Source of the DNA: Nitrososphaera_A sp036522495
Lineage (GTDB): Archaea > Thermoproteota > Nitrososphaeria > Nitrososphaerales > Nitrososphaeraceae
Reading direction: 5' to 3'
NCBI GenBank assembly: GCA_036522495.1
Contig: DATDFS010000196.1
Coordinates: forward strand, 1 to 5,600
Length of the DNA stretch: 5,600 nt
Below the pieces are notes generated by a model. It was not told the origin of the DNA. It ran no database searches and was given only the letters and a program-made list of their open reading frames with translations. This document shows, in pieces, positions 1 to 5,370 of this stretch. Made by a program: the position numbers and the translations under genes. How positions within the stretch are numbered: position 1 is the stretch's first letter; each line of letters starts with the position of its first letter.

Positions 1-27
1 AATCTGATTCGTATTTACAAATTTAAG

Positions 28-40
28 TTAATATTTAATA
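28..40 (+). promoter_or_regulatory. TATA-like box before PsbP-like gene 1
   Basis: An AT-only stretch containing TATTTAAT lies about 30 bases before the ATG at 70. That is roughly where an archaeal TATA box would sit for a leaderless or very short-leader transcript. No clear Shine-Dalgarno sequence precedes the start, which fits this reading. The background is very AT-rich, so the assignment is weak. Confidence 0.3.
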
Positions 41-69
41 GCTACTGTGTAAGTGACTGATATAACATA

Positions 70-822
70 ATGTATATCATAAAGAATATGCAAAGATTAT
101 CATTATCATCGACCGTAATTATGACTCTGGTTATTTTCTCAACAGTAGTGGTTGTTACTACTGTTGTTGGTATTCCTATACAAGCGAACGCAAAGAAGAA
201 AATGATGATAACAACACCAATCTCTCCTTCCCAGTCTTTGGATGGCAATAGCGTTCTAAATGATCAGAATACCCCCTCCACCAATATCAGTAGCGCTCAG
301 CAAGGAGTTGATAACAGTAGTACTAATAATGGTAATGATGATAACAACATCAATAATTCCTCTTTCTTGATCTATGAAAATCCAACTGAAAGAATAAGCA
401 TGATGTATCCTTCTAATTGGCAGAAGATAGAATATCCACCAGGAGCAATGAGTTATGGAGTAGGCCATAGAATAGTTGCTAATTTTCTTGCTCCCTTAAA
501 TTCCTCAGATAATTGGCGAGGCTCCCTGACAATACAAATATCAAGTCAATCTGATGTAAAAAATATAATACCCCAAAATACTACTGCTACCAATATTAAT
601 CTTGGAGATCATCGCGCTTTCAAGTTAGAATACGCAAGTAATGAAAGACTGTATCTTAATAGAAATCTAACCAACTTTAATACAATCAACCTCAAGATAA
701 TGCAAGTTTGGACTACTATAGGGAATAATACATATTTGCTTACATACAGTGAAGAAGCATCAAAATATGCGCAGTACCTGCCTGTTATCCAGAAAATGCT
801 TAGTTCATTTAAGATATCTTAA
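70..822 (+). CDS. Secreted PsbP-like domain protein (paralogue 1)
   Basis: A 250-residue exported protein. Residues about 14-37 are strongly hydrophobic (Val/Thr-rich) and end in an Ala-rich site near residue 41 (QANA before KKK), as in a signal peptide. Residues 42-98 are a Ser/Asn/Asp-rich linker, probably disordered. Residues 99-250 form the recognisable domain: YENPT at 102-106, YPSNW at 113-117 followed by KIEYP, then alternating strands, ending YLPVIQKMLSSFKI. This pattern is the PsbP-like family common in Nitrososphaera-type archaea. Its role there is unknown, and a photosystem function should not be assumed. The gene at 2034-2759 is a clear paralogue through the whole domain. The start could also be Met7 (position 88), which brings the hydrophobic core closer to the N terminus. 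I kept 70 because of the TATA-like box upstream. The gene stands alone, with the next gene convergent. I am sure it is coding and exported, and fairly sure of the family. Confidence 0.85.
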   Translation: MYIIKNMQRLSLSSTVIMTLVIFSTVVVVTTVVGIPIQANAKKKMMITTPISPSQSLDGNSVLNDQNTPSTNISSAQQGVDNSSTNNGNDDNNINNSSFLIYENPTERISMMYPSNWQKIEYPPGAMSYGVGHRIVANFLAPLNSSDNWRGSLTIQISSQSDVKNIIPQNTTATNINLGDHRAFKLEYASNERLYLNRNLTNFNTINLKIMQVWTTIGNNTYLLTYSEEASKYAQYLPVIQKMLSSFKIS

Positions 823-1062
823 TGATAAACGCAATCAATACATTTAAACAGTAAGGGCCGCTTTGCCACTATTTATTGTATTATGTCTGAATTTGATCTC
901 TTTCAAAAGAAGCAAAATAAAAATGGTTATTGAAGTTCTCGTCAAGAATAAACATAGTACTCTCAGACAGAGCACTCAAAATGAGCGTATGACAATTTTT
1001 TACTTTTTCGTCTCTTGTATATCTACTTTTGCATACATGAAGAATTAATCTTCCCGACTATG

Positions 1063-1797
1063 TTATTGACCTAGAACTACACCGCATGTGCCGTCTGTAT
1101 CGTCGCCTTTTGATGCATTAAAGTTCAATACTACGCTTTTGCTAGTACCTCCATTTGTTCCAGCAGCCGCGCTGCATGCAAAATAGTCTGCACCAGGTCC
1201 TCCGATAAAAAGGTCACTACCACCGCCTCCATACAATTTATCATTTCCTTTTCCAGCTACAAGAATGGTAGGGCCTTGTCCTGCAATAAGTATACTATTT
1301 TCGTTTCCACCGTAAAGCTGATTAGTTCCCGTTCCACTGGCAATAATGATGTTATTCCCTGCTCCACCGTATAACTGATTATCTCCTGGCCCCCCAATGA
1401 TTATATTGTCCCCGGATCCTCCGCGTATGATATCATTCCCTGCTAAACCCATGATAACATTGCTACCGTTATCACCTATTATACGATCATCACCTTCAGA
1501 TCCCATTATTGGATGACAAGTTCGTGCCTGGATACATTTTGACAGATTTTCAAAGATAGTAGTTTTAAGTTGGATAGGTGGAGATAGCGTGCCAGAAGGT
1601 GTTTTTGATATGATACTTGCACCTGTGCTGGAAGAGGGATTCGTCCTGGATGCTGGTGTTGATATGATACTTGCACCTGTGCTGGAAGAGGAATTCGAGC
1701 GTGGTGATGCTTGTGCGCCTACTTGCTGAAAAAAGTACATAGGTACAAGTCCGAATACTAGAATAAATGCGATCGCCATATAAGATGTTTGCCTCAT
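1063..1797 (-). CDS. Secreted RTX-type (hemolysin-type calcium-binding repeat) protein
   Basis: A 244-residue protein. Residues 7-28 are a hydrophobic signal segment with likely cleavage after VGA or VGAQA. Residues 31-75 are a Ser/Thr/Pro-rich linker containing two copies of SSSTGASIIS. Residues about 99-205 hold RTX-like nonapeptides, for example GSEGDDRIIG, GLAGNDIIRGG, GGPGDNQLYGG, GKGNDKLYGG and GGGSDLFIGG, which in this family wind into a calcium-binding parallel beta-roll. Several middle repeats lack the Asp (GAGNNIIIA, NENSILIA), so calcium binding may be partial. The C-terminal cap (206-244) is Cys-containing. Cys88/Cys94 and Cys208/Cys238 suggest disulfides outside the cell. Typical RTX toxins are far larger and have enzymatic domains; none is present, so a surface or matrix role is more likely than toxicity. 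The start is chosen because the signal segment follows directly. A purine-rich GAGAAGG lies about 15 bases upstream. The gene is divergent from the PsbP-like gene at 2034. Confidence 0.85.
   Translation of the reverse strand: MRQTSYMAIAFILVFGLVPMYFFQQVGAQASPRSNSSSSTGASIISTPASRTNPSSSTGASIISKTPSGTLSPPIQLKTTIFENLSKCIQARTCHPIMGSEGDDRIIGDNGSNVIMGLAGNDIIRGGSGDNIIIGGPGDNQLYGGAGNNIIIASGTGTNQLYGGNENSILIAGQGPTILVAGKGNDKLYGGGGSDLFIGGPGADYFACSAAAGTNGGTSKSVVLNFNASKGDDTDGTCGVVLGQ
1607..1697 (-). repeat. 37-bp direct repeat, period 54 bp, in the RTX gene linker
   Basis: Positions 1607-1643 and 1661-1697 are the same 37-base sequence with one mismatch (1638 G against 1692 A). The 54-bp period equals 18 codons, so the repeat keeps frame and encodes SSSTGASIIS twice in the Ser/Thr-rich linker between signal peptide and beta-roll. 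The near identity suggests a recent tandem duplication, and linker length could vary between strains. Confidence 0.9.
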
Positions 1798-2003
1798 CTT
1801 TCATTATCAACCTTCTCTTGCTTCTTTGGACTTATCACAGGAATAAAATGTATCATGAATTAAAAAGTCTTTTATCATAGTACTGAACTTAGGATGCCGG
1901 AATTTAAGCTTAGCTGAGTGTGAATCAGTATTCATATAATTTGATACAATTTATGTGTTGTTCATGGAGCTCGTATTATTAGATTATTAGTACTACCTGT
2001 AAT

Positions 2004-2011
2004 GTTAATAT
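2004..2011 (+). promoter_or_regulatory. TATA-like box before PsbP-like gene 2
   Basis: GTTAATAT is centred about 26 bases before the ATG at 2034, the usual archaeal TATA-to-start distance, so a leaderless transcript is plausible. A related TTAATAT string lies before PsbP-like gene 1. The box overlaps the left arm of the palindrome at 2008-2029. Confidence 0.4.
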
Positions 2012-2029
2012 GAATTGATTAATTCATAT
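2008..2029. promoter_or_regulatory. Palindromic operator-like site before PsbP-like gene 2
   Basis: The arms ATATGAATT (2008-2016) and AATTCATAT (2021-2029) are perfect 9-base inverted repeats around a GATT spacer. The site lies between the TATA-like box and the start codon, where a dimeric repressor would block initiation. No regulator gene is visible nearby. A partial copy of one arm (ATTCATATAATTTG) starts at about 1931 in the same divergent intergenic region. Symmetry is easier to get by chance in AT-rich DNA, so this remains a candidate. Confidence 0.45.
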
Positions 2030-2033
2030 ATAG

Positions 2034-2759
2034 ATGATAAGGTATTGCTCTGTAAGTGTGCAAAAAAAGAAAGTTGAGAGAAAGTATACATTTTTGATTT
2101 CAGTTACACTATTAGTATTTTCTTTTGGACCCTACTCTTCATCAATAATATTCTCTATACCATCATACTATAATTCTGCGCAACAAGCAAATACGAAGAC
2201 GATGAATGCAGAATTAGAGTCTATAGGCAATCGGCCTTATTCTTCTCCTCAAAGGCATGCCACAGACGGTGCAAGTTTAACGAATACTTTTACGATGTAT
2301 GAAAATCCAACCTATGGAATAACAATACAGTACCCATCTAACTGGGAAAAAATTGAATACCCTAGAATAGGCTTAGCTGCTGTTGGTAGTGATCTAGTTG
2401 TTAATTTCGCAGCACCGTTAGTGAATGCTTCCGATCATTGGCGAGAACATCTTATGATACAGGTGTTGAAGCAGACTCAAGCCAAAAAACTTATCCCTGA
2501 AAGCATAATCACTCTTGGAGGCCGGCACGGCTATACACGGGTATATAATAGCACTATGGAAATATCCAACCTTGACAGCAATACTGAAGTAAGACTTCAT
2601 CTCAAAATATTGGAAGTTTGGGTGACAATTGGTAATGGTGACTCATATCTGCTGACATATAAGGCAGTTGCCGCAAGATACTCCCACTACTTACCGACGA
2701 TACAGAAGATGCTCGATTCATTTAGGATCGCGGTTCCCAATAATTCTACTATACAATGA
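2034..2759 (+). CDS. Secreted PsbP-like domain protein (paralogue 2)
   Basis: A 241-residue exported protein. Residues 1-18 are basic and polar (KKKVERK) and residues 19-40 hydrophobic, fitting a signal peptide or uncleaved anchor. Residues 47-85 are a polar linker. Residues 86-233 align with paralogue 1 throughout: MYENPTYGI, YPSNWEKIEYP, VVNFAAPL, a shared SD.WR motif, KILEVWVTIG, SYLLTY, and YLPTIQKMLDSFRI. Conservation is strong in the domain and absent in the signal and linker, the usual pattern of an older duplication with the fold kept. The ATG at 2034 is supported by the TATA-like box 26 bases upstream. The gene is transcribed away from the RTX gene, so the two share a control region containing a palindrome. 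The biochemical role of archaeal PsbP-like proteins is unknown to me. The family assignment is fairly secure. Confidence 0.85.
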   Translation: MIRYCSVSVQKKKVERKYTFLISVTLLVFSFGPYSSSIIFSIPSYYNSAQQANTKTMNAELESIGNRPYSSPQRHATDGASLTNTFTMYENPTYGITIQYPSNWEKIEYPRIGLAAVGSDLVVNFAAPLVNASDHWREHLMIQVLKQTQAKKLIPESIITLGGRHGYTRVYNSTMEISNLDSNTEVRLHLKILEVWVTIGNGDSYLLTYKAVAARYSHYLPTIQKMLDSFRIAVPNNSTIQ

Positions 2760-3117
2760 AAATCAAAAACCCTTTCTGGAAAATTTGGAAGCAGCATAGC
2801 TGGTATGAGAAAGATATTCGGTAGTTGTGTGGACACACTTGCAGGCAGCCAGGTTTCATCATCTTTTGCAAATATGTCGAAGATAATGGTAGCTATCGAA
2901 GGAGAAGCGCTGTGATCTATTATTATCAATCAATACATTATAACAAGCACGGTGCAAGTGCTCCTATCTGAATTTGTCCTGTGGGCTGAAAAAATCCAAT
3001 TGTCAGTTAACTTGTGTATGTGGCATAATACAATTATAGCCAATTAAAAATAAAGAATCCTTGGTATTATCGTTTTTTGTGTCGATTGCCTTTCTTTTGG
3101 CTTGACTTCTTATTACT
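2760..3117. other. Intergenic stretch without a recognisable gene
   Basis: I see no convincing gene here. The frame of the PsbP-like gene stays open for about 50 codons after its stop (to the TGA just before 2915) and the opposite strand is also open. Neither translation resembles a known family, and the pattern fits chance. A small hairpin, AGCAC then a 7-base loop then GTGCT, lies at 2946-2962. A CAGTTAAC string at 3004-3011 resembles part of the IS6-like terminus at 5544-5560. TTATAGCCAATTAAA at 3034-3048 recurs at 5574-5588. Confidence 0.5.
3034..3048 (+). repeat. 15-bp repeat shared with the flank of the IS6-like element
   Basis: TTATAGCCAATTAAA occurs here and again at 5574-5588, just outside the right end of the IS6-like element. 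Chance identity of this length within one AT-rich window is uncommon but possible. It may mark a shared insertion target or element remnant. Confidence 0.5.
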
Positions 3118-3133
3118 TACCTACATACCTACA
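3118..3133 (+). repeat. Perfect 8-bp tandem duplication
   Basis: TACCTACA is present twice, head to tail. It resembles the short tandem duplications that broke the transposase gene at 4822-5542 and lies just before a possible RNA promoter. Confidence 0.85.
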
Positions 3134-3148
3134 ATCATATAATAACAG

Positions 3149-3157
3149 TTTTATATT
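3149..3157 (+). promoter_or_regulatory. TATA-like box before the structured RNA candidate
   Basis: TTTATATTT-like sequence about 25-30 bases upstream of the AAGGAAAAAA tract at 3181, followed by a GC-richer, hairpin-rich segment with no open frame. The spacing matches an archaeal promoter starting near 3180. It is supported only by position and composition. Confidence 0.35.
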
Positions 3158-3179
3158 TACAAGTAGATCTATATACTTA

Positions 3180-3295
3180 CAAGGAAAAAATACGTTGGCC
3201 ATTGGTTCCCTGCGCGGGCGATTCATCAATCTCCGTAACTAGCGCAAACTAGTTACCTGCCTAGAGATTGGATCATGCCTGACCATCCATTTTAA
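3180..3295 (+). ncRNA. Candidate structured non-coding RNA
   Basis: This segment is clearly richer in G and C than its AT-rich surroundings, and stop codons interrupt the frames I translated on both strands. It has nested inverted repeats: outer arms AATCTC (3228-3233) with GAGATT (3264-3269), and inner arms GTAACTAG (3235-3242) with CTAGTTAC (3249-3256), closing a CGCAAA loop. The internal loop is asymmetric (1 base on the left, 7 on the right). A small CCC-TGCGC-GGG hairpin precedes it at 3208-3218. A TATA-like box lies about 25-30 bases upstream, and a T-rich stretch (about 3290-3300) could end the transcript. I see no tRNA T-arm, no paired C and D boxes and no 5S-like pattern. It might be the 5' part of an omega-RNA, since an IS605-type right-end hairpin follows at 3333-3370 in the same orientation, or an independent RNA. 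Strand is inferred from the promoter-like box. Confidence 0.4.
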
Positions 3296-3332
3296 TTATA
3301 TATGATAGGTATAAGTATTTGATCAAATATCG

Positions 3333-3370
3333 GCAAGGAATCCCACATCTTTTAAGAGTGGGTAGTTGAC
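3333..3370 (+). mobile_element. Solitary IS200/IS605-type right end (omega-RNA 3' hairpin)
   Basis: The sequence GCAAGGAATCCCAC, a short loop, then GTGGGTAGTTGAC forms a hairpin with arms CCCAC (3342-3346) and GTGGG (3358-3362), extended by TCTT/AAGA after one bulged A. The layout GAA(G/T)CCC..., stem-loop, ...GGGTAGTT.AC is the familiar right end of tnpB-bearing IS200/IS605 elements. There it is both the TnpA cleavage hairpin and the 3' end of the TnpB omega-RNA, with the guide copied from the sequence that follows (here from 3371). A tnpB gene should lie upstream on the same strand, but no RuvC or zinc-finger coding sequence is seen there. This is therefore a relic end or a solo guide-RNA-like unit. 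Family recognition is by motif only. Confidence 0.55.
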
Positions 3371-3386
3371 ATAATTATTGACTAGC

Positions 3387-3477
3387 TCAATAACGAAACT
3401 TTTCACAATCACAATTGTCGCATCGACCAGTTGTTATATGCGCTAATCTATGATGTCCACATTGACAGATTGCCTAT
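3387..3477 (-). pseudogene. Small Cys/His zinc-binding microprotein, start codon broken
   Basis: The minus strand reads AICQCGHHRLAHITTG then RCDNCDCEKFRY and a stop (TGA at 3387-3389). C-x-C-G-H, a spacer with His, G-x-C-x-x-C-x-C and a terminal Phe form the pattern of short zinc-binding proteins seen in archaea and some phages. Five Cys and three His in 28 residues is most unlikely by chance. There is no ATG, GTG or TTG in frame before the upstream TAG (3474-3476). Removing one A (3475) from ATAGGCAATC would restore ATG-GCA-ATC and give an intact 29-residue protein starting MAICQCGH. I therefore call it a recently broken gene, or a sequence-error casualty. The function of this family is not known to me. 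It lies between two IS200/IS605 remnants but does not look like a TnpB zinc finger. Confidence 0.5.
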
Positions 3478-3552
3478 GATGTGTTAATAATATAACATCA
3501 CTCTGTTTCAAATATATGTCAAATGGAAGCAGCTAAAAAGGATCGTTTTGAC

Positions 3553-3566
3553 GGTGCATTTGCACC
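3553..3566. repeat. Small hairpin just downstream of the tnpA relic
   Basis: GGTGCA, TT, TGCACC is a perfect 6-base inverted repeat located seven bases beyond the stop of the minus-strand tnpA relic. IS200/IS605 elements end in subterminal hairpins that TnpA recognises, so this may be the element's own right end. It could equally be a terminator-like hairpin or chance. Confidence 0.35.
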
Positions 3567-3572
3567 CTCATT

Positions 3573-3827
3573 TTAAAACCTATGATCTTGTTTGCTGCTC
3601 TCAACTGTATCAGTAGATACATGGCCATGAGTGGATACGAAATAACTCCTGCTCCATAACGTAGGAAGTTTGGACTTTAAATCTGAAAACTCTTGTTTTA
3701 GTATCCTTGATGTATACCCTTTCAATATAACAACAATTCTATTAGGCGCTATAGTTGGCTGCGATCTTACGAAAATGTGGACATGATCAGACATGGTTAT
3801 CCTCAGTATAAATCTCCTCTCTAGCTG
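3573..3827 (-). pseudogene. tnpA: IS200/IS605 TnpA (Y1 HUH transposase) relic
   Basis: From the ATG at 3794 the frame gives 73 residues that match the core and C-terminal half of TnpA. The HUH metal motif is in MSDHVHIFVR (residues 1-10, His4 and His6). KGYTSRILKQEF follows, then LWSRSYFVSTHGHVSTDTVE (47-65), which is diagnostic of the family. TnpA is normally about 130-150 residues. The N-terminal roughly 55 residues are missing: 11 more codons (to 3827) read in frame to a TAA, and no recognisable N-terminal part follows. At the C terminus, DTVE is followed by SSKQDHRF, where intact relatives have the catalytic tyrosine in a YI..Q-like helix. The nucleophile has therefore been lost by a small deletion or substitution. 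It has the metal motif but cannot carry out the normal reaction. It is transcribed away from the secreted-protein gene at 3952. Family call is confident. Confidence 0.8.
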
Positions 3828-3883
3828 TTACCATGCTCTTCTGCATTTTTGCCATTTTGTCAAAAATAGTGACTGTCGGTTTG

Positions 3884-3891
3884 TTTATAAG
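3884..3891 (+). promoter_or_regulatory. TATA-like box for the secreted-protein gene
   Basis: TTTATAAG is a good archaeal TATA-like octamer. Transcription would begin near 3912-3916, leaving a leader of about 40 bases before the ATG at 3952. It stands out from its surroundings, which are more mixed in base content than most intergenic DNA here. Confidence 0.4.
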
Positions 3892-3910
3892 ATTTCTTGC
3901 GACCGTCCCA

Positions 3911-3925
3911 CTCCCTTGAGGGGAG
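3911..3925. repeat. Hairpin in the leader of the secreted-protein gene
   Basis: CTCCC, TTGAG, GGGAG forms a 5-bp GC-rich stem. It sits at or just after the predicted transcript start of the gene at 3952. It also sits where the lost N-terminal part of the tnpA relic would be, so it could be either a 5' RNA structure or an IS200/IS605 end hairpin. The flanking GGGAGATACAC is only loosely like the IS605 right-end consensus. Confidence 0.4.
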
Positions 3926-3951
3926 ATACACTTATTTCATTCTATCTTCTT

Positions 3952-4635
3952 ATGTTTAATATGTACAAGATTCTTGATTTCGGATTCGCCCTCTCCATCA
4001 TCATGATGATTGTTTGTGGTATTTCAATCATCATCCCCTCTTTTGCCATAAATCATGATAGTAGGAATGCTGCAGCGGCATTTGTGATTGTAAGTGGGAA
4101 TACAAATAGTCCTTTAACTCTGACTAAAGGCTCCGCATATAATTACAATAGTATTACCGCTAGAAGCACTAGTGCTGTTGATGGCGCTCACATAATCACT
4201 ATGATTCAACCTATAAGTTTTGTAGAGGATACGCTATTCCCCCAATCTTTTGTATCTAATCCATCTGGAAGCGATATCAGGTTAGGTAATGGCACGACAC
4301 TAGCAGATAGACCAATCACTTTAACTGTAAACAAGATTCAATCAAACAATACCCTAACCCTTTTGCTGCATAGCTTAAATGACAAATATTTGCTGACAGG
4401 AGATTTGAAAGGACCTACCAAACTTATAGCGAATTCAACTGCAGACAATGCACAATTCTCTCTGAAAGGAAATATTAACCTCAATAAGAATACACCCTAT
4501 TCTGTAGTTGGAATCTTGGCTGAAACTAAGACCAAAGGTTTGACACTTACCATTAACGACGCAAAGAACCCGAACAACTTTAAAGCAACAATTGGATTTG
4601 CGCCACCGCATTCAGCAGGTTCATTAGCAGAATAA
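3952..4635 (+). CDS. Secreted protein of unknown function
   Basis: A 227-residue protein beginning MFNMYKILDFGF. Residues 9-32 are hydrophobic and end at PSFA before INHD, a good signal peptidase site. The mature part is rich in Ser, Thr, Asn and short hydrophobic strands (PITLTVNKI, TLTLLLHSL, GLTLTINDA), suggesting an all-beta extracellular domain. It has only one Cys (in the signal), no metal or catalytic motif I can identify, and no membrane anchor after the signal. The frame is open back to 3793, but that extension would bury the signal peptide behind 53 residues and overlaps the tnpA relic by two bases. The ATG at 3952 (or 3961) is therefore preferred, supported by the TTTATAAG box upstream. 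I do not recognise the family. Lineage-specific secreted proteins of this kind are common in soil ammonia-oxidising archaea. Coding status is secure; function is unknown. Confidence 0.75.
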   Translation: MFNMYKILDFGFALSIIMMIVCGISIIIPSFAINHDSRNAAAAFVIVSGNTNSPLTLTKGSAYNYNSITARSTSAVDGAHIITMIQPISFVEDTLFPQSFVSNPSGSDIRLGNGTTLADRPITLTVNKIQSNNTLTLLLHSLNDKYLLTGDLKGPTKLIANSTADNAQFSLKGNINLNKNTPYSVVGILAETKTKGLTLTINDAKNPNNFKATIGFAPPHSAGSLAE

Positions 4636-4813
4636 TTAATCTTTCAAGGATGTCGTTGATGCTTCCAACAACATTGTTCAGAAAAAAATGGCTGGTTTGA
4701 AAGATATCTGGCTGAATAGCTAATGGTAAAAGCGTTACTTTACTCTTTCAAATTTTCTTCTTATAGCAATGAAGGCAGTTCCTAACATTGGTATATTTAG
4801 TATCCGCTCAACA

Positions 4814-4830
4814 GGCTCTGTTCACTTAGC
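4814..4830 (+). repeat. Left terminal inverted repeat of the IS6-like element
   Basis: GGCTCTGTTCACTTAGC. It matches the complement of the right end in 11 consecutive bases, then in TTA and the final C. The transposase stop codon (TGA on the minus strand, 4822-4824) lies inside it. Confidence 0.8.
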
Positions 4831-5045
4831 AAATATAGTCATGCTATTATTATATACTTCTACAAACAGATTAAACCAATTTCTAACATGTTCTAATGTA
4901 CAGTTATCTTTTTGACATGGAAAATAATCATCAAAGCATTCTGTTCCATCTTTTATATATTGAATAGTTCGTTCTCTATAATGATACTTTTTTCGTAATA
5001 TGAATGAGTATGATGACGTAATTTCAAAAATCTACATGCTTGTGG

Positions 5046-5077
5046 ATACCATACCATGTACCACCACCACCATCATC
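5046..5077 (-). repeat. Tandem micro-duplications at the second catalytic Asp
   Basis: Two repeats adjoin. ATACC is doubled at 5046-5055 (GGTAT twice on the coding strand). ACC is repeated four times, then ATC twice, at 5060-5077. The first shifts the transposase frame by five bases right after GTWY. The second is in frame and turns an expected TDGG into TDDGGGG. Confidence 0.8.
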
Positions 5078-5164
5078 AGTATAAACTGGATTTTTTCCAT
5101 ACTTTTTAATCAATTCTTGAAGAAACCGTTCAGCAATAAGTATGCTCCTTTCTAGAGAAATACG

Positions 5165-5257
5165 CATACATATCCAGAATTGATTTACTTTTAGGTTCAA
5201 TTGCAATCCATCCATCTATAACCAGACTACTACTTCTTCTTCTCTCTACCTACCTAC
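5165..5257 (-). repeat. Cluster of tandem micro-duplications in the transposase core
   Basis: Within 93 bases there are CATA twice (5165-5172), ATCC twice plus ATC (5206-5216), CTA twice plus C (5227-5233), CTT three times then CTCTCT (5233-5247), and CTAC three times (5246-5257). On the coding strand these are TATG, GATG, TAG, GAA and GTAG repeats. Taking one extra copy each of GTAG, GATG and TATG gives +12 bases, which returns the gene to its original frame. The reading frame agrees: the pieces before and after the cluster are in the same frame and the piece between is not. Confidence 0.8.
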
Positions 5258-5359
5258 TCTAATCAGTGTTTCATCTATATAATGAATTGCGATATTCTCG
5301 TTCTCTTCTTCTGCCATATCTTTGTTGGTCGGTTTATAATAATGCTGTATCCAATTCCA

Positions 5360-5370
5360 GATTGATTGAT
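5360..5370 (-). repeat. 4-bp tandem duplication near the transposase N terminus
   Basis: GATTGATTGAT on the plus strand, ATCAATCAATC on the coding strand. Upstream the family-like peptide KRNHVSI reads in a different frame from SIWNWIQ downstream, and one extra 4-base copy exactly joins them. Confidence 0.75.

Noticed and set aside
863..1048. Possible 61-codon gene on the plus strand between the first PsbP-like gene and the RTX gene
   Set aside because: It needs a TTG start (the first internal ATG leaves about 41 codons), matches no family I know, and ends just before a convergent gene. The composition fits chance in AT-rich DNA.
2757..2914. Open frame continuing about 50 codons after the stop of PsbP-like gene 2, possible readthrough or lost C-terminal extension
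   Set aside because: Paralogue 1 ends at the equivalent domain end, so paralogue 2 is already complete, and the extension resembles nothing known.
2687..2929. 80-codon minus-strand frame overlapping the end of PsbP-like gene 2
   Set aside because: It is largely antisense to a confident gene, has no signal or motif, and lacks a promoter-like sequence.
3195..3290. tRNA or C/D-box RNA in the structured segment
   Set aside because: No T-arm consensus and no 7-bp acceptor pairing were found. A C-box-like TGATGA is present on the minus strand but has no suitably placed D box.
3793..3951. N-terminal extension of the secreted-protein gene
   Set aside because: The extra 53 residues would precede an obvious signal peptide, and the stretch contains a TATA-like box and a hairpin that suit a promoter and leader.
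4640..4723. 27-codon open segment reading SFKDVVDASNNIVQKK and ending in IWLNS
   Set aside because: It looks protein-like but has no start codon near its beginning, a stop just upstream and no recognised relatives. It could be a gene fragment, but there is too little to support one.
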